From contig JAUWOV010000001.1 in the NCBI GenBank assembly GCA_030611945.1, positions 1 through 50,742 on the forward strand: a stretch of DNA of 50,742 bases, given 5' to 3'. Both the position numbers and the translations under genes were made by a program. Positions within the stretch are counted from its first letter, which is position 1; the number at the start of each line of letters is the position of its first letter. This document shows positions 33,310 to 42,335 of the stretch, one piece after another. This stretch comes from a bacterium (GTDB taxonomy: Bacteria > JAHJDO01). The notes below the pieces were generated by a model. It searched no databases and was not told the origin of the DNA. It saw nothing but the letters and a program-made list of their open reading frames with translations.

Positions 33310-35850
33310 GTGAAGAACACTTATTTGTTGGATATGGAGAGACATGTTCTGGAAAATGGAATGACAGTGATTACATGTAAAAAGGACAGTGCTCCAATAG
33401 TGTCCAGTTATATCTTAGTAAAAGCCGGCAGTATTACAGAAGCGGAGTTTATGGGGTCGGGAGTGTCTCATTATATTGAACATATGCTGTTCAAAGGCAC
33501 AAAAAAAAGAAAGGTAGGACAGATTTCGCGCGAGATAAGAAATATGGGCGGGGTTCTTAATGCCTATACAACCTATGACCGAACAGTTTACCATGTTACT
33601 GTTCCTTCTAAGTCCCTTGATAAAGCGCTGGAAATTCAAGCAGACGCCATTATGAACTCTTCATTTGATGTCTTGGAATGCAAAAAAGAAAGTCAGGTTA
33701 TTCTCAAGGAAATAAACATGTACATGGATGAACCCGAATCTTACTTGCAGCAGCAAGTATGGGAAACAATGTATAATACTCATCCCTACAGAGAGCCAAT
33801 AATAGGTCATAGAGAATTGTTTGAGAACTTATCAAGAGAGGATTTAATCGCATATTATAAAAGAATGTATGTTCCAAATAATATGATACTCGTCATTGCA
33901 GGAGATATTACTCATGAAAGCGCGCTAAAGGATGCAGGGAAAACATTTAGGGATTTTAAAAGAAGATCTATAAATCCAACAATTATTCCCGAAGAGCCAA
34001 AACAGCTTAATAAAAGAATTTTGCATACGGAAAAAGATGTAAATATACCTCGTATGTATATATGTTTTCATATCCCGGGGATTATTCATCCTGACGCTTA
34101 TGCTCTTGATGTGCTTTCAATAATACTTGGACATGGACGCAGTTCGTTTTTATACAAAGCTCTTATTGAGACAAAGCAATTAGTTTCTTCTGTAGAAAGC
34201 TTTTCATATACTCCAAAAGATACAGGAGTTTTTGGCATAAATTATATTCTGGCAGAGAAGAATATTGAAGAAACAATTAAAGAAACCAGAAAACAAATAG
34301 GGCTCATTAAAGAAGCCAGGGTCTCAAAAGGAGATCTTTTCAAAGCGAAGAGAATGGTTATTTTTGACCATTATTGTCATATGGAAACAGTAGATAGCGT
34401 AGCAGGAAGTCTCATAGTAAATGAGTTTTTAACGGGCGATATGCATTTCTCCGAAAAATATGTGGAAGAAATAAATAAAATTACTCTGGAGGACGTTCAA
34501 AGGGCTGCTAAAACTTATCTTGTAGAAGACAACATGTCTATAATCACATTAAAGCAAAAAGCGCCTGCAGCAATAAGCAGAGTAAAAAAGTCTGCAAAAA
34601 GGCAGAATATAGAAACTGAAAAAATAAATGGCATGACTGTTGTAGCAATAGAAAAACGCACCACTCCAATTATTTCTATTTGTGCATTATTTAAAGGTGG
34701 CATCAGGTATGAAAACAGAGGAAACAATGGTATCTGCAATCTGATGCAGCGTGTAATGCAAAAAGGAACAAAAAACAGGAATGCGTTTCAAATTGCAGAA
34801 GAATTTGAGGCAACGGGCGGAGATTTTAGCGGATTTTCTGGAGATAACAGCTTCGGATTTTCAATGGATATATTAAAAGAAAACCTTGCACATGGATTGG
34901 ATATCTTCGCTGATGTACTAATTAATCCAACCTTTCTGCCAGCCCAGATAAAAAAGGAAAGATCTATTGTTCTGGCTGGAATAAAAGCAAGAAGAGACGA
35001 GATAATTAATATTGGTATGGATATAATGCGCCAAACCATTTACAGGAAGCATCCATACAGGTTTCAGAACCTGGGCACTGAAAAGTCCTTGTTGAACATA
35101 AGCAAATCAGCTCTCACAAGTTTTCATAAAATCATGTGTATGCCAAAAAATGCCTGCATTACTGTTGCAGGAGATATAGAGTGCAATAAAATTTTTGATT
35201 CTCTCGGCAAATACTTTAGCAAATTCAATGGAGATCGCCTTATCCCGGAGATAAGTATAACTGAACCAATACAGCAGGAACACAGAAGAGCAGAGAAGAA
35301 AAAGCAAGGAGTGCAGGCCCTGCTTATGATAGGATTTCCGACTATTTCAGCCATGGATCCACACAGATACACATTTGATGTTCTAACTGCAATTCTGTCT
35401 GACCTTGGCTCGCGGCTGTTTATGAATATAAGAGAAAAGAGAGGCTTGGCATATTATGTTGGATCTTTTTCCCGGGAGGGGTTTGACCCCGGGATGTATG
35501 TGTTCTACGCCGGAACAATTCCACAAAAAATCACAGAGGCTAAACGGGCTCTGTTTGAAGAAATCCAATTACTTGGACATGCTTTTGTCAGCAATGCCGA
35601 GTTGGAACTTGCTAAGAATAATCTTATAGGTAAACATAGAATTGCGCATCAGTCAAACAAAGCGCTTTGCTTTTCTCTGGGTATGAGCGAATTGTATGGC
35701 TTGGGATACAAAAACTTTTATGAATATGAACGCAGGATAAAGGATGTAACTAAAGAGAATATAAGAGAAATTGCGCAAAAATATTTCAGAGAAAGCGCAT
35801 CTTCAACGGTTGTTGTTAAGCCGCACCCTAAAACCTACATAGAAGTCTAA
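33310..35850 (+). CDS. M16 family zinc peptidase, two-domain
   Basis: The 846-residue protein carries two M16 halves. The N-terminal half is catalytic: inverted zinc motif H54-Y-I-E57-H58 and the distal ligand E134 in LKEINMYMDEP. The second half (from about residue 435) lacks HxxEH and reads NGICNLMQRVMQKGT, as usual for the non-catalytic partner, and ends with a REKRGLAYYVGS-type substrate-binding block. No signal peptide is visible. I start at GTG 33310, with AGGAGG 6 bases upstream; the ATG at 33271 gives 13 extra residues and no ribosome binding site. Role: oligopeptide processing, substrate unknown. Confidence 0.88.
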   Translation: MKNTYLLDMERHVLENGMTVITCKKDSAPIVSSYILVKAGSITEAEFMGSGVSHYIEHMLFKGTKKRKVGQISREIRNMGGVLNAYTTYDRTVYHVTVPSKSLDKALEIQADAIMNSSFDVLECKKESQVILKEINMYMDEPESYLQQQVWETMYNTHPYREPIIGHRELFENLSREDLIAYYKRMYVPNNMILVIAGDITHESALKDAGKTFRDFKRRSINPTIIPEEPKQLNKRILHTEKDVNIPRMYICFHIPGIIHPDAYALDVLSIILGHGRSSFLYKALIETKQLVSSVESFSYTPKDTGVFGINYILAEKNIEETIKETRKQIGLIKEARVSKGDLFKAKRMVIFDHYCHMETVDSVAGSLIVNEFLTGDMHFSEKYVEEINKITLEDVQRAAKTYLVEDNMSIITLKQKAPAAISRVKKSAKRQNIETEKINGMTVVAIEKRTTPIISICALFKGGIRYENRGNNGICNLMQRVMQKGTKNRNAFQIAEEFEATGGDFSGFSGDNSFGFSMDILKENLAHGLDIFADVLINPTFLPAQIKKERSIVLAGIKARRDEIINIGMDIMRQTIYRKHPYRFQNLGTEKSLLNISKSALTSFHKIMCMPKNACITVAGDIECNKIFDSLGKYFSKFNGDRLIPEISITEPIQQEHRRAEKKKQGVQALLMIGFPTISAMDPHRYTFDVLTAILSDLGSRLFMNIREKRGLAYYVGSFSREGFDPGMYVFYAGTIPQKITEAKRALFEEIQLLGHAFVSNAELELAKNNLIGKHRIAHQSNKALCFSLGMSELYGLGYKNFYEYERRIKDVTKENIREIAQKYFRESASSTVVVKPHPKTYIEV

Positions 35851-35953
35851 AAAAAGAGTAGAAAGGAGTAGATTAGGTAAAAACTAATCCTAATTTCTCT
35901 TTAAATCCCTGTATTTGCTGGGCTAAATAGGAATTTGGGGCCAGCACAATTAT

Positions 35954-35982
35954 TTGATTTATTATAGTCCATGAGATATAAT
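35954..35982 (+). promoter_or_regulatory. Promoter of purN
   Basis: TTGATT (35954-35959), 17 bp and a perfect TATAAT (35977-35982) end 8 bases before the purN ATG at 35991. Transcription would begin at or next to the start codon, so the mRNA should be leaderless. Confidence 0.7.
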
Positions 35983-35990
35983 CAGGGGCT

Positions 35991-36611
35991 ATGATTAATA
36001 AAGCGAAATTAGGAGTTTTGGTCTCAGGCAGAGGATCTAATCTTCAGTCTATTATAGATAATATTGAAAAAGGGAAATTGAATGCGGAGATAGCTGTTGT
36101 TATAAGTGATGTAAAAGATGCGTACGTTCTGGAAAGAGCAAGAAAGCGTAATATAAAAGCTTGTTTTGTCAACACTAAAGATTTTAAAAACCGTGGCGGA
36201 TTTTTTGACGAAATAGGAAAGATTCTGAGACAAAACAGTGTTGAATATGTGATTCTTGCAGGATTTATGAGAATAATTTCTCTATCACTGATAAATGCAT
36301 ATAAAAATAGAATGTTAAATATTCATCCTGCCTTGCTTCCTTCTTTTCCAGGATTGTGGGTGCAGAAAAAAGCGCTGGAATATGGAGTGAAATACTCTGG
36401 CTGTACAGTGCATTTTGTTGATGAAGGATGTGATACAGGGCCTATAATTCTACAGGCAGTTGTTCCTGTGCTTGATAATGACACTGAGGAAACTCTGTCT
36501 CAGCGCATCCTCAAAGAAGAACATAGAATTTATCCTGAGGCTATTGATTTGGTTATAAATGGCAGGGTGAAGATTGTTGGAAGGAGAGTAATTAAAAAAG
36601 ATACAAAGTAA
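35991..36611 (+). CDS. purN: Phosphoribosylglycinamide formyltransferase
   Basis: The 206-residue enzyme transfers a formyl group from 10-formyl-THF to GAR in purine synthesis. LVSGRGSNLQSIID binds phosphate (residues 10-23), ILAGFMRIIS and NIHPALLPSFPG hold the catalytic Asn and His, and VDEGCDTGPII supplies the catalytic Asp. The normal GGxGA-type loop is replaced by FPGLWVQKKALEYG, a mild variation. It starts the housekeeping run purN-tyrA-aroA-cmk-plsC-rpsA. The ATG directly follows a -10 box with no usable ribosome binding site. Confidence 0.95.
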   Translation: MINKAKLGVLVSGRGSNLQSIIDNIEKGKLNAEIAVVISDVKDAYVLERARKRNIKACFVNTKDFKNRGGFFDEIGKILRQNSVEYVILAGFMRIISLSLINAYKNRMLNIHPALLPSFPGLWVQKKALEYGVKYSGCTVHFVDEGCDTGPIILQAVVPVLDNDTEETLSQRILKEEHRIYPEAIDLVINGRVKIVGRRVIKKDTK

Positions 36612-36645
36612 CAAAGGCACAGAGGCACAAAGTAGCAAAGGAATA
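36612..36645. repeat. Low-complexity GCACARAGG repeat in the purN-tyrA spacer
   Basis: The 39-base spacer is mostly near-repeats of AAAGGCACAGAGGCACAAAG. The reverse complement resembles the TGTGCC units in the tolB repeat, and GGCACAAAG also occurs before dacA near 9276. It appears to be a dispersed low-complexity word family. Confidence 0.45.
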
Positions 36646-36650
36646 AAAAG

Positions 36651-37517
36651 ATGAAAGAGAAGTTGTTTAAGAAAATCTGCATATTTGGTGTCGGGCTTAT
36701 TGGCGGTTCAATCGGCATGGCAATCAAAAAAAACGGGTTAGCTAACGAGGTTATTGGTGTTGGCAGAGATATTGAAAGGCTTAGAAAAGCTGTTTTAGCG
36801 GGAGCAGTTGATACAGTTACAACAGATTATACAGCAGAGGTTAAGGATGCGGATCTAATAATTCTGTCAATGCACATAAATTCCTCTCTTGAAGCTGCTA
36901 AAAAAATAGCGCCTTTTTTAAAAAAAGATGCAGTAGTTACTGACGTAGGAAGCACAAAAGAACTGTTTTGTAAGAAGATGCAGAAAGTATTACCTAATGG
37001 AATACATTTTGTTGGCGCGCATCCAATAGCAGGTTTAGAAAGACAGGGCGTTGATGTTGCAAATTCTGAATTGTTTAATGGAGCAGTGTGTGTGATTACA
37101 AAAACCTCAAAGACAAATAAAAATGCGCTCCTGAAAGTTAAAAAGCTATGGAATAAAGTAGGAGCAGATGTTGTGTTTTGCTCACCAAGTCAACATGATA
37201 AGCTTGTTGCTCTTACAAGTCATCTGCCTCATATAGCGGCTGTATCACTTGTTAATGTTTTGGGCAAAACAGACTCAATAGACAGAGATTTAAAACTTGT
37301 TGTTGGAAACGGGTTCAGGGATACAACCAGAATTGCTTCAAGTTCTCCAGAGATGTGGCAGGAGATATGTGCAACAAATAAAAAAAATATTTTAACTTCC
37401 CTCTCCAGATTCCGAAAATCACTGGACAGACTGTATAAACTAATAGCTGAATCTGACAGCAAAAAACTAACCAAAGAATTTGAAAAAGCTCAATCAATAA
37501 GAAAAAGAATTATTTAG
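36651..37517 (+). CDS. tyrA: Prephenate dehydrogenase
   Basis: The 288-residue protein has an N-terminal NAD domain (FGVGLIGGSIGMAIKK, residues 11-26), LSMHINSSLEA, DVGSTKE and the catalytic HPIAGLERQG segment, then an all-helical dimer domain (SQHDKLVALTSHLPH, GFRDTTRIASSSPEMW). It oxidises prephenate to 4-hydroxyphenylpyruvate for tyrosine. There is no ACT or chorismate mutase domain. The tyrA-aroA pairing is split here by three unrelated genes. Start at ATG 36651 behind AAAGGAATAAAAAG, a modest ribosome binding site. Confidence 0.93.
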   Translation: MKEKLFKKICIFGVGLIGGSIGMAIKKNGLANEVIGVGRDIERLRKAVLAGAVDTVTTDYTAEVKDADLIILSMHINSSLEAAKKIAPFLKKDAVVTDVGSTKELFCKKMQKVLPNGIHFVGAHPIAGLERQGVDVANSELFNGAVCVITKTSKTNKNALLKVKKLWNKVGADVVFCSPSQHDKLVALTSHLPHIAAVSLVNVLGKTDSIDRDLKLVVGNGFRDTTRIASSSPEMWQEICATNKKNILTSLSRFRKSLDRLYKLIAESDSKKLTKEFEKAQSIRKRII

Positions 37518-37547
37518 TAAGTAATATTTTGCAAAGGATTGTCTCAG

Positions 37548-37946
37548 ATGAAGAAAAAATCTGTAGTTTTAATCAGTTTGTTATTGACACCTTTTGAGTC
37601 CAAATTGTTTAGCTCAATAAGGAACAAGAAAAATATAAGCAAAAAGAAAGAGATTATAAAGGGAATGGTTTGGCTCGTAATCCTAGCTGTATTTATATCG
37701 TATAACTGTATTATTATCGCTCCACTCTTTTCTGATAGGGGCATTTTGATAATACTGTTGTTTTTTATATGGAGTAGTTGTTTTCTATTAGTTTTCTGTG
37801 GTGTGCTCTTTACTTACTATAGGAGTTTAGTATTTAAACTAAGTCAAAAATTAAAGGAGAAAGAAACGCACACTTCCGAAAAGGAGATAAATGTTCAGAA
37901 TATGATTGGCCAGATTGGAGATGAAAAGGAAGACGAAAAGATATGA
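37548..37946 (+). CDS. Small two-helix membrane protein, unknown
   Basis: The 132-residue protein has a basic N-terminus (KSVVLISLLLTPFESK and a KKNISKKKEIIKG stretch) and two hydrophobic helices at about residues 42-63 and 68-95, followed by a charged, Glu/Lys-rich cytoplasmic tail. No family recognised. ATG 37548 is preferred over TTG 37539 because AAAGGA lies at a better distance. The gene overlaps the next one by 4 bases (ATGA), and both overlap-couple to the BNR lipoprotein gene, so the three probably act together. Confidence 0.6.
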   Translation: MKKKSVVLISLLLTPFESKLFSSIRNKKNISKKKEIIKGMVWLVILAVFISYNCIIIAPLFSDRGILIILLFFIWSSCFLLVFCGVLFTYYRSLVFKLSQKLKEKETHTSEKEINVQNMIGQIGDEKEDEKI

Positions 37947-38329
37947 ATAATTTAGCAAAAGGAAATTTAAAAGGACTGTTGGCGATAGGCATGCTGGTTT
38001 TAGCAGGGTTTATTATTATCTTTACCTTTCAATTAAGAGGAGGTGGTTTAATTTTACCTTCTCTTATCTCAGTTTTTGGAGTTAAGTTCGGACTAATATT
38101 TACTGTCTTTCAGATTGGTTATTGTTATTATTTTTGTGAGAAGAAAGCCTTCTGGTGGATGACAGGCGGATTATTACTTGGGTTTGTTGGTGGTTATTTG
38201 AATGTAACAAAAATTCTTTTCCCCATCGGACCTCTTCCGCCTTATAGTCTTGGCAGAGCCGTTCTAATGATGGGAGGATGTGTGAGCGCAATAGTTATTG
38301 CAATTGGAGTTTTGAAAGGAAAGCTATGA
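37943..38329 (+). CDS. Small multi-span membrane protein, unknown
   Basis: The 128-residue protein is nearly all hydrophobic with about four membrane segments: LLAIGMLVLAGFIIIFTF, ILPSLISVFGVKFGLIFTVF, WWMTGGLLLGFVGGYL and VLMMGGCVSAIVIAIGVLKG. No family recognised and no catalytic residues. It starts inside the previous gene (ATGA, 37943-37946) and its stop overlaps the lipoprotein ATG (ATGA, 38326-38329). Tight coupling suggests a small membrane complex with its neighbours. Confidence 0.6.
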   Translation: MNNLAKGNLKGLLAIGMLVLAGFIIIFTFQLRGGGLILPSLISVFGVKFGLIFTVFQIGYCYYFCEKKAFWWMTGGLLLGFVGGYLNVTKILFPIGPLPPYSLGRAVLMMGGCVSAIVIAIGVLKGKL

Positions 38330-39666
38330 GAAAGATATTTGTTATGTTATCCATGGTGCTTATTTTAGCATCAGGATGTGGTAGATTTAATTCTTCTCCT
38401 CGTGTTTCTCGTTTTCAGGAGAGCAAGGTATCTTTTGCTTCACCATTATGCTTGACGAGCGGGAAACTTGGTTTTCTTAAACCACATCTTCTTCTGGACG
38501 ATGAAGGTGTTTTGTCCGCTGTATGGATAGATGAAGCAACGACCTTTATTGCAAAGTCTTTTAACGAAGGGGAAACATGGAATAAGCAAATTATATCTTC
38601 GGGTAAACAGAAAAGATATGAGTGGTGGCCGTTTTGTTTTAACAAGAACTTTCAGGGGGATTTATATTTAGTCCAGGCCTCAAACGGTATTTTTCTCTCT
38701 CATTCAAATGACAAAGGCAAAACATGGACAGGACCGGTTCAGGTAAATGACGATGCACGGAAATTCGCCTATTGTCGAAATCCGACCTTTGCCATAGATG
38801 ATAATGAAAACTTTTTTATTCTTTATACTAAAAGGAAAAAAATTGACGAGATAGACCCCTGGAAAAAAGAAGCAAAAGCGGGTCTTTATCTTTCTAAATC
38901 TTTGGATGGAGGAATCAGCTGGAGTGAAAGTGTTCTCCTGAAAGACATAATTTATACAGGTCCAACTGATTTTCCATCTTTATTAAGTTATAAAAATATT
39001 CTTTATCTCACTTATGGTGATTCTATTTATAAATCTATAGACAAGGGACAAAATTGGAAAAGGATATTGAGATTAAAAAGTAAATTTGGAAATATAAAAA
39101 TTATTATGAGGAATGATTCTCATGGTAATATCTATATTGCCAGGGCACGACGAAAGGTAACGAAAGATAAGACAGGAATGTTAGGAGGAGGCAAAAAAAC
39201 AGGTTTTGTGGATATTTGTTTTTCCAAATCTATTAATGCTGGTCGCAGTTGGACTCCTCCGGTTCATATGAATGACACCAAACTTCTTTTTGAATGGAAG
39301 ATGGCGCCTATTAACATAACCGGCACAGAAAAAATGAAATACCTTACCCAGGAAACAAGAGAGGCAACGCCTTTTGATATAGCGGTTAGCGAGAATGGTG
39401 AAATAATCGGCATAATCTGGAAGGATTGGCGGAGCGGAAAAGGAGAACTTTATTTTTCATATTCACTGGACAGCGGAGAAAGCTGGTCTAAGAATGTACG
39501 AGTAAATGATGATTCTTCTCTGCCGATGAAAGTTGGTTCTCTGATTATTAAGGATAATAGTTCAGTCTATGTTCTCTGGACAAATCTTGGTTCTCACAAA
39601 TCTATCCCCGGTGGTTTTGTTGGGGATGTGAATCTTTATTTTTCTTCCGGTAGATTGGGAAAGTGA
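38326..39666 (+). CDS. Lipoprotein with BNR/Asp-box repeats (sialidase-like propeller)
   Basis: The 446-residue protein begins MRKIFVMLSMVLILASGCG, a lipoprotein signal with the acceptor Cys at residue 18. The rest carries at least five Asp boxes: SFNEGETWN, SNDKGKTWTGP, SLDGGISWSES, SIDKGQNWKR, SINAGRSWTPP and SLDSGESWSK. This is the six-bladed propeller pattern of sialidases and related BNR proteins. I do not see the catalytic arginine triad or Tyr/Glu set clearly, so enzymatic activity is not established. I start at ATG 38326; a longer frame from 38278 lies inside the previous gene. It may bind or cleave glycans at the envelope. Confidence 0.8.
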   Translation: MRKIFVMLSMVLILASGCGRFNSSPRVSRFQESKVSFASPLCLTSGKLGFLKPHLLLDDEGVLSAVWIDEATTFIAKSFNEGETWNKQIISSGKQKRYEWWPFCFNKNFQGDLYLVQASNGIFLSHSNDKGKTWTGPVQVNDDARKFAYCRNPTFAIDDNENFFILYTKRKKIDEIDPWKKEAKAGLYLSKSLDGGISWSESVLLKDIIYTGPTDFPSLLSYKNILYLTYGDSIYKSIDKGQNWKRILRLKSKFGNIKIIMRNDSHGNIYIARARRKVTKDKTGMLGGGKKTGFVDICFSKSINAGRSWTPPVHMNDTKLLFEWKMAPINITGTEKMKYLTQETREATPFDIAVSENGEIIGIIWKDWRSGKGELYFSYSLDSGESWSKNVRVNDDSSLPMKVGSLIIKDNSSVYVLWTNLGSHKSIPGGFVGDVNLYFSSGRLGK

Positions 39667-39667
39667 A

Positions 39668-41005
39668 ATGCGCTCAATAATAGTAAAACCAGTAAATAAA
39701 TTATCCGGCACTATTTGTGTTCCCGGAGATAAATCAATTTCTCATCGTGCTGTCATTCTTGGCTCTCTTACAAAAGGGACAACAAGAGTAACAGGGTTTC
39801 TTGAGAGCGAAGACTGTATGAGAACAGTTAAAATCTTCAGGCAGTTGGGTGTTGATATAGTTGTAAGTGGAAATGAGGTAGTGATAACTTCGGGTGGTCT
39901 CCATGGACTAAAAGAACCAAAGGGAGACTTATACGCAGGCAACTCCGGAACGACAATGAGGCTTATGCTTGGAGTTCTGGCAGGTCAGAAGTTTACTTCA
40001 AGAATTACGGGTGATGATTCTCTTTGTAAAAGACCTATGCAAAGGATTACAGAGCCATTAAGAGGTATGGGGGCTAAAATTACAGGTACAGTTAAAAATG
40101 ATGGTGAATATGCTCCTATTGTTGTTTCTGGAGGAGATCTTTCAGGAATAGACCATAAATCAGTTTTAGTTGCAAGCGCGCAGGTAAAATCCGCAATTCT
40201 TTTAGCAGGTTTATATGCAAAAGGGGAAACTTCGGTTTTGGAATTTTCTAAATCACGAGATCATACTGAAAGAATGCTCAAATATTTTGGTTCAGATTTG
40301 AAAGTAGATGAAAACAAGGTATCAATAAATGGAGAGGGACATTTAATGTCTAAAGATATAGTTGTGCCTGGAGATATATCTTCTGCCGCCTTTTTTATGG
40401 TAGCTGCTTCATGTTTAGAAGGCTCAGAAGTTACAATAAAGAATGTAGGAGTGAATCCTACCCGGACAGGTATAATTGATGTAATGAAAGATATGAAAGC
40501 AAACATAGAATTGAAAAATGAAAAGACAATTTCAGAAGAACCTCGGGCAGATATTCTTGTTAAAAGCAGCAGACTTAAAGGAATTACTATTGAACCTAGT
40601 GAGATACCAAGAATAATTGATGAAATTCCAATAATTGCAGTTGCTGCCGCATTTGCGCAGGGAGAAACTATAATTAAGGGAGTCTCTGAATTGAAAGTTA
40701 AAGAAAGTAACAGGCTCATGGCAATTCGGGACCTATTTCACTACTTCGAAATGAGGCTCAATGATTGCAGTTCTAAAAGACTGGTTATTCCAGGAGATCA
40801 AGATACGAAACCCAAAACCTTTCCCGGAGCCGTATGTAACAGCCTTGGAGATCATCGAATAGCTATGACTGGAATTATTATGGGACTAATGGCAAAAGGG
40901 GAAACGATTGTATATGATACAGATTGTATTAATACGTCTTTTCCTAACTTTATAGAAATATTAAAGGAAGTGACTCCTGAAGGAACGATTAAAGTTGAGA
41001 AATAA
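39668..41005 (+). CDS. aroA: EPSP synthase (3-phosphoshikimate 1-carboxyvinyltransferase)
   Basis: The 445-residue enzyme joins shikimate 3-phosphate and PEP in the chorismate pathway. GDKSISHRAVIL (residues 19-30), AGNSGTTMRLM (89-99), LCKRPMQRI and VKESNRLMAIRD are standard motifs. Both inside-out alpha/beta domains are complete. The gene is one base after the BNR lipoprotein and overlaps cmk by 11 bases, a common arrangement for aroA-cmk-rpsA clusters. Confidence 0.96.
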   Translation: MRSIIVKPVNKLSGTICVPGDKSISHRAVILGSLTKGTTRVTGFLESEDCMRTVKIFRQLGVDIVVSGNEVVITSGGLHGLKEPKGDLYAGNSGTTMRLMLGVLAGQKFTSRITGDDSLCKRPMQRITEPLRGMGAKITGTVKNDGEYAPIVVSGGDLSGIDHKSVLVASAQVKSAILLAGLYAKGETSVLEFSKSRDHTERMLKYFGSDLKVDENKVSINGEGHLMSKDIVVPGDISSAAFFMVAASCLEGSEVTIKNVGVNPTRTGIIDVMKDMKANIELKNEKTISEEPRADILVKSSRLKGITIEPSEIPRIIDEIPIIAVAAAFAQGETIIKGVSELKVKESNRLMAIRDLFHYFEMRLNDCSSKRLVIPGDQDTKPKTFPGAVCNSLGDHRIAMTGIIMGLMAKGETIVYDTDCINTSFPNFIEILKEVTPEGTIKVEK

Positions 41006-41657
41006 GATAACTATAGCTATTGACGGCCCTGCCGGTTCAGGTAAAAGCAGTGTTTCAAAGATTATTGCAAAAAGATTAGGGCTTTTATATGTAGATACAG
41101 GCGCTATGTACAGAGCCTTGACACTTAAGGCTATGAGAAATGGTATTGACCTGGGAAAAGAGACAGATCTGGCAGGACTCGCGCATAATACTGAAATTGA
41201 GCTAACCCATAAGGAAGAGGGGACTGTTGTTTTACTTGACGGACAAGATGTAACAGAAAAAATAAGAGGAACTGATGTAACAAATAATGTCTTTTATCTT
41301 GCCAGGGCAGAAGGGGTAAGAGAGTGTATGAAGAGGCTGCAGAGGAAAATTGCAGAAAAGGGTGATGTCGTAATGGAAGGACGGGATATCACAACAGTTA
41401 TATTGCCTGATGCAGACTATAAGTTTTATCTGGATGCTTCTTTTGAGGAGCGTGTGAAGAGGCGCAGAAAAGAGTTAGAGCAAAATGGCAAACAATTTGT
41501 GGAATCAGAACTTTCAAAAGATATAAAAATACGAGACAAAAAAGATTTGACAAGAAAGATAGCGCCTTTAAGAAAAGCAGAGGATGCTATTGTTGTTGAC
41601 TCAACAGGAATGAGTTTGGAAGAGGAAGCAGAAGCAGTCATATCCTACGTAAAATGA
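40995..41657 (+). CDS. cmk: Cytidylate kinase
   Basis: The 220-residue protein has P-loop IAIDGPAGSGKSS (residues 7-19), DTGAMYRAL and GRDITTVILPDADYKFYLDAS, and a lid with KDIKIRDKKDLTRK. It phosphorylates CMP and dCMP. The start is TTG 40995 inside the aroA end; no later start keeps the P-loop strand. It overlaps plsC by 4 bases. Confidence 0.95.
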   Translation: MRNKITIAIDGPAGSGKSSVSKIIAKRLGLLYVDTGAMYRALTLKAMRNGIDLGKETDLAGLAHNTEIELTHKEEGTVVLLDGQDVTEKIRGTDVTNNVFYLARAEGVRECMKRLQRKIAEKGDVVMEGRDITTVILPDADYKFYLDASFEERVKRRRKELEQNGKQFVESELSKDIKIRDKKDLTRKIAPLRKAEDAIVVDSTGMSLEEEAEAVISYVK

Positions 41658-42262
41658 TATATACAATAGCTAAAGCAATTTCATATATTTTCTGTAAGAT
41701 CTATTTCAGATTAGAAGTAGAAGGCGCTGATAATGTTCCTGAAAAAGATGGGGTGTTAGTTGCTTCAAATCATAGCAGTTTTCTGGACCCTGTTATTGTA
41801 GGAGTTGGAATATCCAGACAAACTTATTACCTGACAAAACAGAACTTGTTTAAGATCCCTATATTTGGATTGCTAATCAAAGCCTTGCATACTATTCCAG
41901 TAAGGCGTGAGCAGGTGAGCGTCTCTACATTTAAGGAACTAATTAAATCCCTAAATGCAAAGAAAGCTATCATTTTATTTCCGGAAGGAACAAGAAGTAT
42001 AGATGGGAAACTAGGCCAAGGAAAGATGGGTATAGGTATGCTTGCTTTAAAAGCAGATGTTCCCATTGTACCTGCCTATATAGATGGAGCAGTAAAGGCT
42101 TTTCCTAAAAATGGAAAATGGATACATCCAAAGAAGATTAGAGTTATATTTGGCAAGCCAATTGTGCCTAATAGTAAAGACCCAAGTAAGAATAACTATC
42201 AAAAAATAAGCGCCCAAGTGATGGAGTCTATAAATCGTTTAAAAGAAAATATAGCTTGCTAA
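41654..42262 (+). CDS. plsC: 1-acyl-sn-glycerol-3-phosphate acyltransferase
   Basis: The 202-residue membrane-associated protein has acyltransferase block I NHSSFLD (residues 38-44, HX4D), block II IPVRRE, block III FPEGTRS and block IV VPIVPAYIDG. It adds the second acyl chain in phospholipid synthesis. cmk-plsC-rpsA is a frequent gene order. The ATG overlaps the cmk stop. A hydrophobic N-terminus (IAKAISYIFCKIYF) fits membrane binding. Confidence 0.94.
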   Translation: MIYTIAKAISYIFCKIYFRLEVEGADNVPEKDGVLVASNHSSFLDPVIVGVGISRQTYYLTKQNLFKIPIFGLLIKALHTIPVRREQVSVSTFKELIKSLNAKKAIILFPEGTRSIDGKLGQGKMGIGMLALKADVPIVPAYIDGAVKAFPKNGKWIHPKKIRVIFGKPIVPNSKDPSKNNYQKISAQVMESINRLKENIAC

Positions 42263-42335
42263 TAGGGAAACAGTCTGCTATTTTATGAAAATGATTTTTA
42301 GGAAATTTTGAAATAATAAGGAGGATTTTAGTTTA

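Noticed and set aside
40261-40719. A 152-codon minus-strand frame inside aroA
   Set aside because: It is antisense to a complete and conserved aroA and has no supporting signals.
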